NCBI RefSeq assembly: GCF_001653515.1
Contig: NZ_LYOY01000051.1
Span: 1,322,001 to 1,386,000 of the forward strand
Length of the DNA stretch: 64,000 bases
Origin: Streptomyces sp. ERV7
GTDB taxonomy: Bacteria > Actinomycetota > Actinomycetes > Streptomycetales > Streptomycetaceae
Direction: 5' to 3'
Part shown: positions 8,488 to 16,642 of the stretch, piece after piece
How the letters are laid out: each line of letters opens with the position of its first letter
Numbering within the stretch: position 1 is the first letter of the stretch
Made by a program: the position numbers and the translations under genes
Notes under the pieces: generated by a model
The model's input: the letters and a program-made list of their open reading frames with translations, nothing else
The model's database searches: none
Told to the model about the DNA's origin: nothing

Positions 8488-10504
8488 GGGTCGCCGCCAG
8501 CCTGGTGCCCTGGTCGATGGCGCGCTTGGCGTCCAGCTCGGCGGCGACGTCCGCGCCACCGATCAGGTGCACGGTGGCGCCCGCCGCCGTCAGCTCCTCG
8601 AACAGGTCGCGGCGCGGCTCCTGCCCCGCGCACAGGACGACGGTGTCCACCGGCAGCACGGTGGAGGTGCCGTCGACGGTGATGTGCAGCCCGGCGTCGT
8701 CGATGCGGTCGTAGCTGACGCCCGGCACCATCGTCACGCCCCGGTGCTTGAGCTCGGTGCGGTGGATCCACCCCGTGGTCTTGCCGAGGCCCGCGCCGAC
8801 CTTGGAGGCCTTGCGCTGGAGCAGGTGCACCGCGCGCGGGGGCTTGGGCCGCTCGGGCGCGCGCAGCCCGCCGCGCTCGCTGTAGCTGGTGTCGACGCCC
8901 CACTGCCGGAAGTACGTCTCGGGGTCCAGGCTCGCCGCGTCGCCGCCGTCGGTGAGGTACTCGGCGACGTCGAAGCCGATGCCGCCCGCGCCGACGATCG
9001 CCACGCGCTCGCCGACCGGCGCGCCGTCGCGCAGCACGTCCAGGTAGGTGACGACGCTGGGGTGGTCGGAGCCGGGGATCTCCGGGGTACGGGGCATCAC
9101 GCCGGTGGCGACGACGACCTCGTCGTAGCCGCCCGCGGTGAGCTCGTCGGCGGTCGCGCTGGTGTTCAACCGGACGTCCACGCCGCGCAGTTCGAGCTGC
9201 GTACGGTAGTAGCGCAGGGTCTCGTCGAACTCCTCCTTGCCGGGGACGCGCTTGGCGATGTTCAGCTGGCCGCCGATCTCCGCCGCCGCGTCGAAGAGGG
9301 TGACCGCGTGGCCGCGCTCGGCCGCCGAGACCGCGAAGGCCAGCCCGGCCGGGCCCGCGCCGACCACGGCGAGGCTCTTGCGGCGCTTGGTGGGGGAGAG
9401 CACCAGCTCGGTCTCGTTGCAGGCGCGCGGGTTCACCAGGCAGGAGGTGATCTTCCCGCTGAAGGTGTGGTCCAGACAGGCCTGGTTGCAGCCGATGCAG
9501 GTGTTGATGGTCTCCGAGCGGCCCGCGGCCGCCTTGGCGACGAACTCGGGGTCGGCGAGGAACGGCCGCGCCATCGACACCATGTCCGCCCGGCCCTCGG
9601 CGAGCAGCCGCTCGGCCACTTCGGGGGTGTTGATGCGGTTGCTGGTGATCAGCGGGATGGAGACGGATCCCATCAGCTTCTTGGTCACCCAGGTGTACGC
9701 GCCGCGCGGCACCGAGGTCGCGATGGTCGGGATACGGGCCTCGTGCCAGCCGATGCCGGTGTTGATGAGGGTCGCCCCGGCCGCCTCGATGGCCTTCGCG
9801 AGCGTGACGACCTCCTCCAGGGTGGAGCCGCCGGGCACCAGGTCCAGCATGGAGAGCCGGTAGATCAGGATGAAGTCCGCGCCGACCCGCTCCCGGGTAC
9901 GGCGGACGATCTCGACAGGGAAGCGCATCCGGTTCTCGTACGAGCCGCCCCAGCGGTCGGTGCGCCGGTTCACGGCGCCCGCGATGAACTCGTTGATCAG
10001 ATAGCCCTCGGAGCCCATGATCTCGACGCCGTCGTACCCGGCGGACTTGGCGAGGTGGGCCGCGCGCACGAAGTCCTCGACGGTCTGCTCGACCTCGTCG
10101 TCGGTCAGGGCGTGCGGCACGAAGGGGCTGATCGGGGCCTGCAGCGCGCTGGGCGCCACCAGGTCCTGGTGGTAGGCGTACCGGCCGAAGTGCAGGATCT
10201 GCATCGCGATCCGCCCGCCCGCCGCGTGCACCGCGTCGGTGACCGTGCGGTGCTGGGCGGCCTCCGCCTCGGTGGTGAGCTTGGCGCCGCCCTCGTACGG
10301 GCGGCCCGCGTCGTTCGGGGAGATGCCGCCGGTGACCATGAGGCCGACCCCGCCGCGGGCGCGCTCGGCGTAGAACGCCGCCATCCGCTCGAACCCGTTC
10401 TCGGCCTCTTCGAGCCCGATGTGCATGGACCCCATCAGCACCCGGTTGGGGAGGGTGGTGAAGCCGAGGTCGAGGGGGCTCAGCAGGTGGGGGTAGTCGC
10501 TCAT
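8483..10504 (-). CDS. NADPH-dependent 2,4-dienoyl-CoA reductase-like FMN/FAD/4Fe-4S oxidoreductase
   Basis: Protein of 673 residues with the modular plan of FadH and trimethylamine dehydrogenase relatives. An old-yellow-enzyme TIM barrel occupies 1-330 (FMN; ends GRADMVSMARPFLADPE). A 4Fe-4S cluster follows with C336, C339, C343 and C355. The FAD/NAD(P)H Rossmann domains begin at VVGAGPAGLAFA and include VAIVGAGGIGFDVAEYL. In FadH, electrons pass from NADPH through FAD and the cluster to FMN to reduce dienoyl-CoA esters during beta-oxidation of unsaturated fatty acids. The start ATG at 10504 follows GGAGG-like bases. The upstream EamA frame runs into this gene without a stop. A palindrome at 10566-10579 may control it. 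Confidence 0.9.
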   Translation of the reverse strand: MSDYPHLLSPLDLGFTTLPNRVLMGSMHIGLEEAENGFERMAAFYAERARGGVGLMVTGGISPNDAGRPYEGGAKLTTEAEAAQHRTVTDAVHAAGGRIAMQILHFGRYAYHQDLVAPSALQAPISPFVPHALTDDEVEQTVEDFVRAAHLAKSAGYDGVEIMGSEGYLINEFIAGAVNRRTDRWGGSYENRMRFPVEIVRRTRERVGADFILIYRLSMLDLVPGGSTLEEVVTLAKAIEAAGATLINTGIGWHEARIPTIATSVPRGAYTWVTKKLMGSVSIPLITSNRINTPEVAERLLAEGRADMVSMARPFLADPEFVAKAAAGRSETINTCIGCNQACLDHTFSGKITSCLVNPRACNETELVLSPTKRRKSLAVVGAGPAGLAFAVSAAERGHAVTLFDAAAEIGGQLNIAKRVPGKEEFDETLRYYRTQLELRGVDVRLNTSATADELTAGGYDEVVVATGVMPRTPEIPGSDHPSVVTYLDVLRDGAPVGERVAIVGAGGIGFDVAEYLTDGGDAASLDPETYFRQWGVDTSYSERGGLRAPERPKPPRAVHLLQRKASKVGAGLGKTTGWIHRTELKHRGVTMVPGVSYDRIDDAGLHITVDGTSTVLPVDTVVLCAGQEPRRDLFEELTAAGATVHLIGGADVAAELDAKRAIDQGTRLAATL

Positions 10505-11407
10505 CGGGGGGCCTCCGGATACGGCGGTGTCGTCAGCTCCAGTTGTAGAGCACGGGACGCGGTTGTGCAACAAGTTGCATAAAGGCGGTCGGCGCACGGC
10601 AGGCGTGGTGAGCAGGATCAGTCCGCCCGCCGCCACGACGCCGCTGGCGAGGGCGAGGACCAGACCGGCCGTGCCGTAGCGGAACTCCTCGCCGAACATG
10701 GTGAGCCCGACGGTCGCCGCGACCACCGGGTTGACGACGGTGACGGTCGCCAGCGGCGCCGCGAGCCCGGCGCCCCGGTAGGAGGCCTGGGAGAGCAGCA
10801 GTCCGGCGGCGGCGAGCACCGCTATGGCCAGCAGGCTGGGCACCTCGCTCAGTTGGAGGCCCGCGTCCCAGTCCTCGGCCACCAGCTTGGTGAAGACCGA
10901 CGCCATACCGAAGGAGACACCCGCCGCGGCGGCGAGCAGCACGCTGCGCACCACCGGCCGGTGCACCGCGCGCGAGGCGAGGAAGAGCACCGCCATCCCG
11001 CCGAAGGTGACGGCCGCGAGCAGCGTGCGCTGTCCGCCGCCCACCGAGTCGGCGTCCGCGTCGGTGGTGAGGGCCAGCAGCCCGGCGAGGCCGGCCGTCG
11101 CCATGACCGCGCCGCGCCAGGCCGCCGCGCCCGCCTTGCGGCGCACGAAGACGGCGGCCATCGGCAGCGCGAAGACTATGGTCAGCGCGCCCAGCGGCTG
11201 GACGAGGGTCAGCGGTCCGCACGCGAGTGCCACGACGTGCAGCAGGGCGCCGAGACCGTTGAGTGCCACGGAGACCCACCAGGCGCTCTGGCGGAGGTAG
11301 GTGCTGTCGGGGGTGGCCGCGGCCACGCGCTCCTGGACGATCGCCGCGGCCGCGTAGGCGACGGCGGAGACCAGGGAGAGCAGCACGGACAGGGCAAGGG
11401 CACTCAT
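10505..11407 (-). CDS. EamA/DMT-family transporter, reading frame continuous with the next gene
   Basis: Hydrophobic protein of about 300 residues starting at the ATG at 11407 (MSALALSVLLSLVSAVAYAA). It has nine or ten membrane segments in two EamA-like halves, and the last recognisable helix ends near GLILLTTPAVRR. DMT-family members export small metabolites or amino acids. No stop codon follows: the frame passes through about 35 codons of promoter-like sequence, including a TTA codon and a palindrome, straight into the FadH-like start at 10504. One base lost or gained upstream would instead end it at a TGA near 10533. The end given here is arbitrary. A genuine 974-residue fusion seems unlikely, because fadH has its own ribosome site. 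Confidence 0.75.
10566..10579. promoter_or_regulatory. palindromic operator candidate upstream of the FadH-like gene
   Basis: TGCAACAAGTTGCA has perfect 6-base arms around AA; an overlapping GTTGTGCAAC just to the left adds more half-sites. It lies 62-75 bases upstream of the fadH start. On the minus strand TTGCAC and TACAAC are spaced by 17 bases next to it, a plausible weak promoter. A bound repressor would cover the -35 region. The downstream PadR or MarR gene product is a candidate regulator. Confidence 0.5.
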
Positions 11408-11752
11408 GCATCCACGATCTCTCGCGAATCGCCTTCCGTCGTCGTCCTTGAGACCGCATTGACACGTACTGCCATAGGAGTACGCGCCTACTCCAGAAGT
11501 CGTCCATACATCGGACATTCGGTACAACTGCTGGTGGGGGTGGGTGGGATCGGGTTATTTCGGCCAGCCGTACGACCTAGGATGTCCGGTAGTAGTCGCA
11601 TGTGAGTTCGATCGAAAATCTGGAAGAATTGCGCCGATCCTGGCGCGGACACGCCACGTCTGGCTCTGCCTGCCGTGTCCGCGGTGTCTTCCAGGGGGTG
11701 GCGGTCCGGGGCGCACGGCGTCGCCCGCAGGTGCGAACCAAGGGGACGAGTG
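11408..11752. other. intergenic region between divergent EamA and FhuF-like genes
   Basis: No convincing gene was seen in these 345 bases. The left part carries two overlapping inverted repeats at 11466-11494 and a TTGACA at 11459-11464. Further right are an AT-rich stretch and a TTCGATCGAA palindrome near 11610. The region is expected to hold both divergent promoters. Confidence 0.5.
11466..11494. promoter_or_regulatory. nested inverted repeats near the EamA promoter
   Basis: GTACT/AGTAC (11466-11470 and 11479-11483) overlaps GGAGTA/TACTCC (11477-11482 and 11489-11494). The two hairpins are mutually exclusive, as in a two-state operator or attenuator. The nearby TTGACA makes a promoter-overlapping site possible. 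Confidence 0.35.
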
Positions 11753-12445
11753 GTGGATCTGGCGGCGCTGTCATCGGTGGGCGGGTTCTTCGCGCTCCGC
11801 ACCGGACCGGCGGACGGCGAGCACCGCCCGCTGGCGCGGCTGTACGCGGGCGAGGACGCCCCCCTGACGGCCCGGATCGACACCGTCACGGCCGCCCTGC
11901 GCGCCCCCGACCGCCGGACCGGCGCCTCCATCGCCCACCTGGGACTCGTCGCCCGGCTCTGGTCGATCGCCCTGGGGTCCGCCGTGCTCCACGGCGAGCT
12001 GCCCGACCTCGATCCGGGGGCCCTGTCCTGGGACGGCGGCAGCGGCGCCCCAGACGACCTGCTGCTCGACGGGGTCCGGGCGCTGCCCGGCACCGCCGAG
12101 CGGATCCGCGAGAGCGTCCAGTACGGCCACCTCGTCCCGCTCGCCGAGGCCTTCCGGCGCGACACCCCCGTCTCCTCCGGCCTGCTGTGGGGGAACGCGG
12201 GCTCCGCGCTCGCCGGGGCCGTCCGCGAGCTGCACCGCTGGGCGCTGCGCGGCGGGCGTCCCGACGCGGCCCGGCGGGCCCTGGAGCTCGGCGCCGAGCT
12301 CTTCGCCCACCCCGATCTGGCGGGCACCGGCACCCTGCTTCCCGGCCCGGCCTTCCGGCGCCGCAGCTGCTGCCTCTACTACCGCTGCCCGGGCGCGGGA
12401 CTGTGCGGTGACTGCGTCTTCGACCGGCCGCCGGCCCGCGCCTGA
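11753..12445 (+). CDS. FhuF-like (2Fe-2S)-binding protein
   Basis: Protein of 230 residues. The C-terminal CC-x10-C-x2-C pattern (CCLYYRCPGAGLCGDC) is that of FhuF-type ferric-siderophore reductases, which hold a 2Fe-2S cluster and reduce Fe(III) from siderophores in the cytoplasm. The N-terminal region (LARLYAGEDAPLTARIDTV, SIAHLGLVARLWSIALGSAVL) agrees with the actinobacterial family. An extra Cys sits inside the x10 spacer. The GTG at 11753 is preferred over 11750 because AAGGGGA then has a six-base spacer. No siderophore genes or clear iron box are adjacent. Confidence 0.82.
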   Translation: MDLAALSSVGGFFALRTGPADGEHRPLARLYAGEDAPLTARIDTVTAALRAPDRRTGASIAHLGLVARLWSIALGSAVLHGELPDLDPGALSWDGGSGAPDDLLLDGVRALPGTAERIRESVQYGHLVPLAEAFRRDTPVSSGLLWGNAGSALAGAVRELHRWALRGGRPDAARRALELGAELFAHPDLAGTGTLLPGPAFRRRSCCLYYRCPGAGLCGDCVFDRPPARA

Positions 12446-12562
12446 CCACCGGTCCCCGGGCTCGCGGTTTGGTGTGCGGCGCCCTCGATCCGTACGATTG
12501 CGCTTTTGGGAACTTCCACGCGCGGGCGAGACCGCACACATGACCGAGGAACGGCGACGGCG

Positions 12563-14089
12563 ATGACGGTGACAGAGGACATCCAGGACCAGGAGTACGG
12601 TCCCGGCATCGGCCAGGAGCCCGGCGAACCCGACATGGAGTACGGCCCCGGCATCGACCCGGAGCGGCTCGCCCTCTGCCTCGGCGTGCTGGCCGAGCTC
12701 GACACCATCGAGGTCGACCACCCGGACGCGATCGCCGTGCGCCGCGCCACCGCCGCTATCTACCGGACCGTGAAGCAGCGCCGCCGCCAGGAGCGCCGGG
12801 CCGCCAAGACCGCCCACGACCGGGCCGTCACCCACGCCACCGCCACCGGCTCCGCCGAGCGCATCGACGACGAGACCGAGGGCATCCTGCCGTCCTCCGC
12901 GACCCCCACCGGAGAGATCGCGGGGATACTCCAGCGCCCGCGCTCCTGCTACATCTGCAAGTCGCGGTACGTCGAGGTCGACTACTTCTACCACCAGCTC
13001 TGCCAGAAGTGCGCGGCCGAGAACCGGTTCCGCCGCGAGGCCCGCACCGACCTGAGCGGCAAGCGCGCGCTGCTCACCGGCGGCCGGGCCAAGATCGGCA
13101 TGTACATCGCGCTGCGGCTGCTGCGCGACGGCGCCCACACGACCATCACCACCCGCTTCCCCAAGGACGCCATCCGCCGCTTCAAGGCCATGGACGACTC
13201 GGCGGAGTGGATGCACCGTCTCGAAGTCGTCGGCATCGACCTGCGCGACCCGGCGCAGGCGGTCGCCCTGGCCGAGCAGACCGCGGAGCAGGGCCCGCTG
13301 GACATCCTGATCAACAACGCCACCCAGACCGTGCGCCGGCTGCCCTCCGCCTACGCGGCCCTGGTCGACGGCGAGGGCGCCCCGCTGCCCGCCGGCGAGC
13401 TCCCCGCCCACCACGTCATCGGCGCCTTCAACTCCGGCGCGGTGGACGGCCTGGCCGCGCTTCCGCTCGGCACCTCCGGCCTCGACGCCCAGCGGGTCGC
13501 CGACCTCGCCCTGGTCGCGGGCAACGCCAGCATCGCCCGGCACCACGACGGCACCGCCATCGACGCGGGCGGCCTGCTCCCGGACGTCGTCGACACCAAC
13601 ACCTGGGTGCAGTCCATCGACCAGATCTCCCCGGTCGAACTGCTGGAGACCCAGCTGTGCAACTACACGGCGCCGTTCATCCTGATCAGCATGCTCCGCC
13701 CGGTGATGGCCGAGGCCGCCCGCAAGGCGCCCAACGGCCGCGCCTACGTGGTGAACGTCTCGGCGATGGAGGGCGTGTTCAGCCGCGGCTACAAGGGCGC
13801 CGGCCACCCCAACACCAACGCCGCCAAGGCCGCCATGAACATGGTGACCCGCACCAGCGGCCAGGAGATGTTCGAGACCGACAAGATCCTGATGACCTCG
13901 GTCGACACCGGCTGGATCACCGACGAGCGCCCGCACCACGACAAGCTGCGCCTCGCCGAGGAGGGCTTCCACGCCCCGCTCGACCTGGTCGACGGCGCCG
14001 CGCGCGTCTACGACCCGATCGTGCGCGGCGAGTCGGGCGAGGACCTGCACAGCGTCTTCCTCAAGGACTACGCGCCCGGCAACTGGTAG
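12563..14089 (+). CDS. SDR-family oxidoreductase with N-terminal zinc-knuckle motif
   Basis: Protein of 508 residues. Residues 1-125 are acidic or basic low-complexity sequence, with EYGPGI repeated at about 11 and 26. A four-cysteine knuckle follows (C129, C132, C147, C150). From about 163 an SDR Rossmann fold begins: TGGRAKIG at 172-179 and NNA at 251-253. The catalytic segment is unusual: after S400 the expected YxxxK reads T418-N-A-A-K422, so Tyr is replaced by Thr; a Tyr occurs at 410 in RGYKG. The insert between NNA and the active site is longer than in classical SDRs. The ATG at 12563 was preferred over 12506. The activity may be altered or absent; the substrate is unknown. Confidence 0.83.
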   Translation: MTVTEDIQDQEYGPGIGQEPGEPDMEYGPGIDPERLALCLGVLAELDTIEVDHPDAIAVRRATAAIYRTVKQRRRQERRAAKTAHDRAVTHATATGSAERIDDETEGILPSSATPTGEIAGILQRPRSCYICKSRYVEVDYFYHQLCQKCAAENRFRREARTDLSGKRALLTGGRAKIGMYIALRLLRDGAHTTITTRFPKDAIRRFKAMDDSAEWMHRLEVVGIDLRDPAQAVALAEQTAEQGPLDILINNATQTVRRLPSAYAALVDGEGAPLPAGELPAHHVIGAFNSGAVDGLAALPLGTSGLDAQRVADLALVAGNASIARHHDGTAIDAGGLLPDVVDTNTWVQSIDQISPVELLETQLCNYTAPFILISMLRPVMAEAARKAPNGRAYVVNVSAMEGVFSRGYKGAGHPNTNAAKAAMNMVTRTSGQEMFETDKILMTSVDTGWITDERPHHDKLRLAEEGFHAPLDLVDGAARVYDPIVRGESGEDLHSVFLKDYAPGNW

Positions 14090-14108
14090 ACCGCGCCGGA
14101 TACGCGAA

Positions 14109-14143
14109 CGGTGGCCGGACTCCCCCGGGGAGTCCGGCCACCG
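14109..14143. terminator. bidirectional hairpin terminator
   Basis: Perfect 17-base arms, 14109-14125 and 14127-14143, with a single C between them lie between the convergent SDR and HD-domain genes. In Streptomyces such strong GC hairpins terminate without a long U tract. Confidence 0.8.
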
Positions 14144-14149
14144 GTGTGT

Positions 14150-14719
14150 TCAGACGCTCCGAGCGCTGCCGTGCCGTGCGGCCACCAGCTCCAGGACCGG
14201 CCGCCAGTCCTCCATCACGCCCACGTCGAGCCCCACGACCTTTCCGGCGTCGTCGGCCTGGCGCAGGGTGAGCGCCGCCTCGGCCTCCGGGTCGAGCGCG
14301 AAGGCGTCCGCCTCTTCGGGCGTCATCACCCCGCCCTGCGCCCGCAGGGTCAGCTCGCTCTGCCGCGACAGCGTCCGGTCCGGCTCGACCGCCGCGAGGT
14401 AGCGCTTGGCCGGAACGTGCAGCCGCACCAGCCGGGCCACCCGCGCTCCCAGCAGCGGACGCACCGCCTCCGCCGCGCGGTCCGCGTGCCCGGCGTCATC
14501 ACCCGGACGGAGTAGATGCCCCAGGTCGTGGACGAGCCCCGCGACCTGGAGCTCCTTGTCGCTCGGATGGGCGCGGCGCAGCAGATGGGCGGTCTGCAGG
14601 GCGTGGTCGTGCAGATCGACCGGATCGCCGCTGCGGTCCGGTGTGTCCCAGGCGTCCCGGCAGGCGTGCAGCAGGTCCATCAGTTCCCCGACGGACCGGG
14701 GCCGGCTCGGCAGGTCCAT
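14150..14719 (-). CDS. HD-domain protein, PhnZ-like
   Basis: Protein of 189 residues with HD-fold metal ligands: DLHDHALQTAH, then LVHDLGHLL, then a downstream H and D. The segment LVRLHVPAKRYLA resembles the HV-x-AKRYL motif of PhnZ-type mixed-valent diiron oxygenases, which cleave phosphonates or related C-P and C-C bonds, rather than the HD phosphohydrolases. No PhnY-like partner dioxygenase is adjacent, so the substrate is open. It converges on the SDR gene; its promoter faces the 344-base intergenic region upstream of the 56-residue ORF. Confidence 0.75.
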   Translation of the reverse strand: MDLPSRPRSVGELMDLLHACRDAWDTPDRSGDPVDLHDHALQTAHLLRRAHPSDKELQVAGLVHDLGHLLRPGDDAGHADRAAEAVRPLLGARVARLVRLHVPAKRYLAAVEPDRTLSRQSELTLRAQGGVMTPEEADAFALDPEAEAALTLRQADDAGKVVGLDVGVMEDWRPVLELVAARHGSARSV

Positions 14720-15063
14720 GTGAACTCCTCCCCGGGTGGCGGTCGTCGCGGGTCAGCAGATCATGGCTGGATGAACTCCGTGCTGAACGGGCGGCGAAGG
14801 AAAGTTGACGCAAAGGAAATGGCCCCATCGAGCGGGGCCCCGCTCATTTGGTTACTCTGACCCCGACGGAAGCCATCAAAGGATCGACCAGTCCTCGATG
14901 CCCGTTCCGGAACCGGCCCGCACACTGGGCCGAGCTTCCGACAGAGTGCCGGCGCCACCGCGTCAGAACTGCCCCTGCCCCCTGCCCCCTTGGACGGCCG
15001 GCGACCGGGAAGAGACCGGAGCCGCCAGTACGCCCAGGGTTACGCGACACAGAGGAGTGCGCG
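14720..15063. other. intergenic region between the HD-domain gene and the 56-residue ORF
   Basis: The notable element in these 344 bases is a perfect 16-base palindrome, GAGCGGGGCCCCGCTC, at 14830-14845, just downstream of a TTGACG (from about 14802) and upstream of GGTTACTCT. This arrangement may be a promoter with an operator. Open frames here lack an initiation signal and Streptomyces-like codon use. Confidence 0.45.
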
Positions 15064-15234
15064 GTGACACCAGAGACGACAGAACGCGAACAGCGGACGC
15101 CGGAACGCGGCGACCGGCCGGGCCGGCCCGAAAAGCTCCGCAACCTTGAGGTCTGGGCCCGTTCGGCCCCGATCCGGCTGGCCGGTTACGAGGACGACCT
15201 GGCCGAGCCGCACATCCTGCCTGGTATCGACTGA
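15064..15234 (+). CDS. small acidic protein of 56 residues, function unknown
   Basis: The GTG at 15064 is preceded by GAGGA with a seven-base spacer, and the frame ends before a strong terminator, so a short independent transcript is likely. The N-terminal half is charged and low-complexity (PETTEREQRTPERGDRPGRP). The C-terminal half looks structured or conserved (LEVWARSAPIRLAGYEDDLA, then EPHILPGID). There is no Cys, signal peptide or membrane segment. The split between a variable N-terminus and a defined C-terminus would suit a peptide precursor, but no maturase gene is recognised beside it. Function not assigned. Confidence 0.6.
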   Translation: MTPETTEREQRTPERGDRPGRPEKLRNLEVWARSAPIRLAGYEDDLAEPHILPGID

Positions 15235-15247
15235 CCGAAGTCGCGCG

Positions 15248-15281
15248 ACGCGTGCCCCCTGTTCCGGCAGGGGGCACGCGT
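15248..15281 (+). terminator. hairpin terminator after the 56-residue ORF
   Basis: Perfect 14-base arms (ACGCGTGCCCCCTG and its complement) flank a TTCCGG loop, starting 14 bases after the stop codon. Confidence 0.8.
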
Positions 15282-15403
15282 GTGTCCGGTGGCGCCCGCG
15301 ACACGGGGAGGCGGCTCCCGTACGGCGGCGGTCCGCTTGCGGGACGGGCGGACCTCCGACAGACAATGAGGGACAACTCGGGGCGAACAGGTGGGAGATC
15401 TAC

Positions 15404-16612
15404 GTGCGCCCGACCCCGCGCCGGTTCACCCTGGCGGCAGTCGTCATGTCCTTCGGAGTGCTCGTCGCGGCCTGCGGCGGCGACAGCAGCGGCACCAGCG
15501 CCTCCGACCAGAAGGAGCTGTTCCTGCAGCCGGTCGCGGCCTCCGGCCCCGACCCCTTCACGGAGTCGTCCGCCAAGTCCGCCAAGCCGCTCACGCCCTC
15601 CCAGGCGCCGCCCAGCGCCCCCAGCAGCCCCACGGCGACCGTGCAGACCGTCCGGGCCGTCTCGGGTTCCACGCCCGGCCTCTACGGCGGCACCCAGTCG
15701 GTGGCCAGCTGTGACGTGGAGCAGCAGATCCGCTTCCTCAACGCCGACCGGGTGAAGGCGCGCGCGTTCTCGGAGACCGCCGGGATCAACCCGGACGACC
15801 TCCCGACGTTCCTGCGCGGGCTGACCCCGGTGGTGCTGCGGGCCGACACCCGGGTCACCAACCACGGCTTCAAGGACGGCCACGCCACCGCCTTCCAGTC
15901 CGTGCTCCAGGCCGGTACCGCCGTCATGGTCGACGACCACGGCTCCCCGCGCGTGCGCTGCGCCTGCGGCAATCCGCTCAAGCCGCCGGTGGCAACCCGG
16001 GGCGCCGCCTCCCGGGGCCAGTCCTGGCCCGGCTACCAGCCGCAGCGGACCGTCGTCATCAACCGCACCACCACGGTCATCAACAGCCTGATCATCGTGA
16101 ACGTCGTCAACAACACCTGGATCGAGCGGCCGACCGGTGACCACGGCAAGCACGACCGCGAGCGGCCCGACATCCAGATCGACCCGACGGCGCCGGTGGT
16201 CACCGACTCGCCGAGCGTGCCGGTGAGCCCGGACCAGTCCAGCCCGGCCGTCTCGCCGAGCGAGTCCACGCCGTCCACGTCCAGCACCTCCCCGAGCACC
16301 AACTGCCCGAGCCCGGCCCCGACCGTCACCGTGACGAAGTCGCCCCCGTCGGTGCCGCCGGGCGGCAACACGCCGATCACGCCCCCGCCCTCGGGCTGCC
16401 CGACGGCCACCGTCACCGTCAGCCCCAAGCTGACCACGAAGCCACCGACGGCCCCGAGCCAGCAGATCGTGCCGACCCCGTCCACCGAGCTGCCCACGCT
16501 GCCCTCCGAGCCGCCGCCGGTCTTCCCGCCGGAGCCGTCGGGCGGCGGCGAGGTACCCACGGGCACCTCCGACTTCGACACCGAGCCGCCGCTGGACGCC
16601 CGATTCTCCTGA
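15404..16612 (+). CDS. Pro/Ser/Thr-rich lipoprotein, DUF6777-like
   Basis: Secreted lipoprotein of 402 residues. The N-terminus has two Arg, a hydrophobic segment and the lipobox LVAAC followed by GGDSSG, so it should be diacylated and anchored outside the membrane. Residues about 45-235 form a compact domain (LFLQPVAASGPDPFT, CDVEQQIRFLNADRVKARAF, RVRCACGNPLKPP) that resembles the DUF6777 family found in Streptomyces; this is from memory. The rest (about 265-400) is a long Pro/Ser/Thr-rich tail suited to span the wall. GTG at 15404 follows GGGAGA by five bases. The SpoIIE-type regulator starts 30 bases downstream, so cotranscription is possible. Confidence 0.8.
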   Translation: MRPTPRRFTLAAVVMSFGVLVAACGGDSSGTSASDQKELFLQPVAASGPDPFTESSAKSAKPLTPSQAPPSAPSSPTATVQTVRAVSGSTPGLYGGTQSVASCDVEQQIRFLNADRVKARAFSETAGINPDDLPTFLRGLTPVVLRADTRVTNHGFKDGHATAFQSVLQAGTAVMVDDHGSPRVRCACGNPLKPPVATRGAASRGQSWPGYQPQRTVVINRTTTVINSLIIVNVVNNTWIERPTGDHGKHDRERPDIQIDPTAPVVTDSPSVPVSPDQSSPAVSPSESTPSTSSTSPSTNCPSPAPTVTVTKSPPSVPPGGNTPITPPPSGCPTATVTVSPKLTTKPPTAPSQQIVPTPSTELPTLPSEPPPVFPPEPSGGGEVPTGTSDFDTEPPLDARFS

Positions 16613-16642
16613 CGGACGCCGCCGATCGGACCGAGGATCGGA

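Noticed and set aside
7985..10582. Plus-strand open frame of 865 codons
   Set aside because: It lies antisense to PadR and the FadH-like gene, whose motifs are unambiguous.
8483..11407. A true 974-residue transporter-reductase fusion
   Set aside because: The linker is non-protein-like and contains a ribosome site, a promoter-like pair and an operator-like palindrome; two genes with a lost stop are more likely.
10533..11507. Alternative minus-strand frame of 324 codons over the EamA gene
   Set aside because: Arg/Gly-rich shadow sequence without membrane helices; the EamA frame has clear transporter character.
12591..12657. Repeated EYGPGI coding segments as a mobile repeat
   Set aside because: Only two copies 48 bases apart inside one gene; more likely a short internal duplication in a linker.
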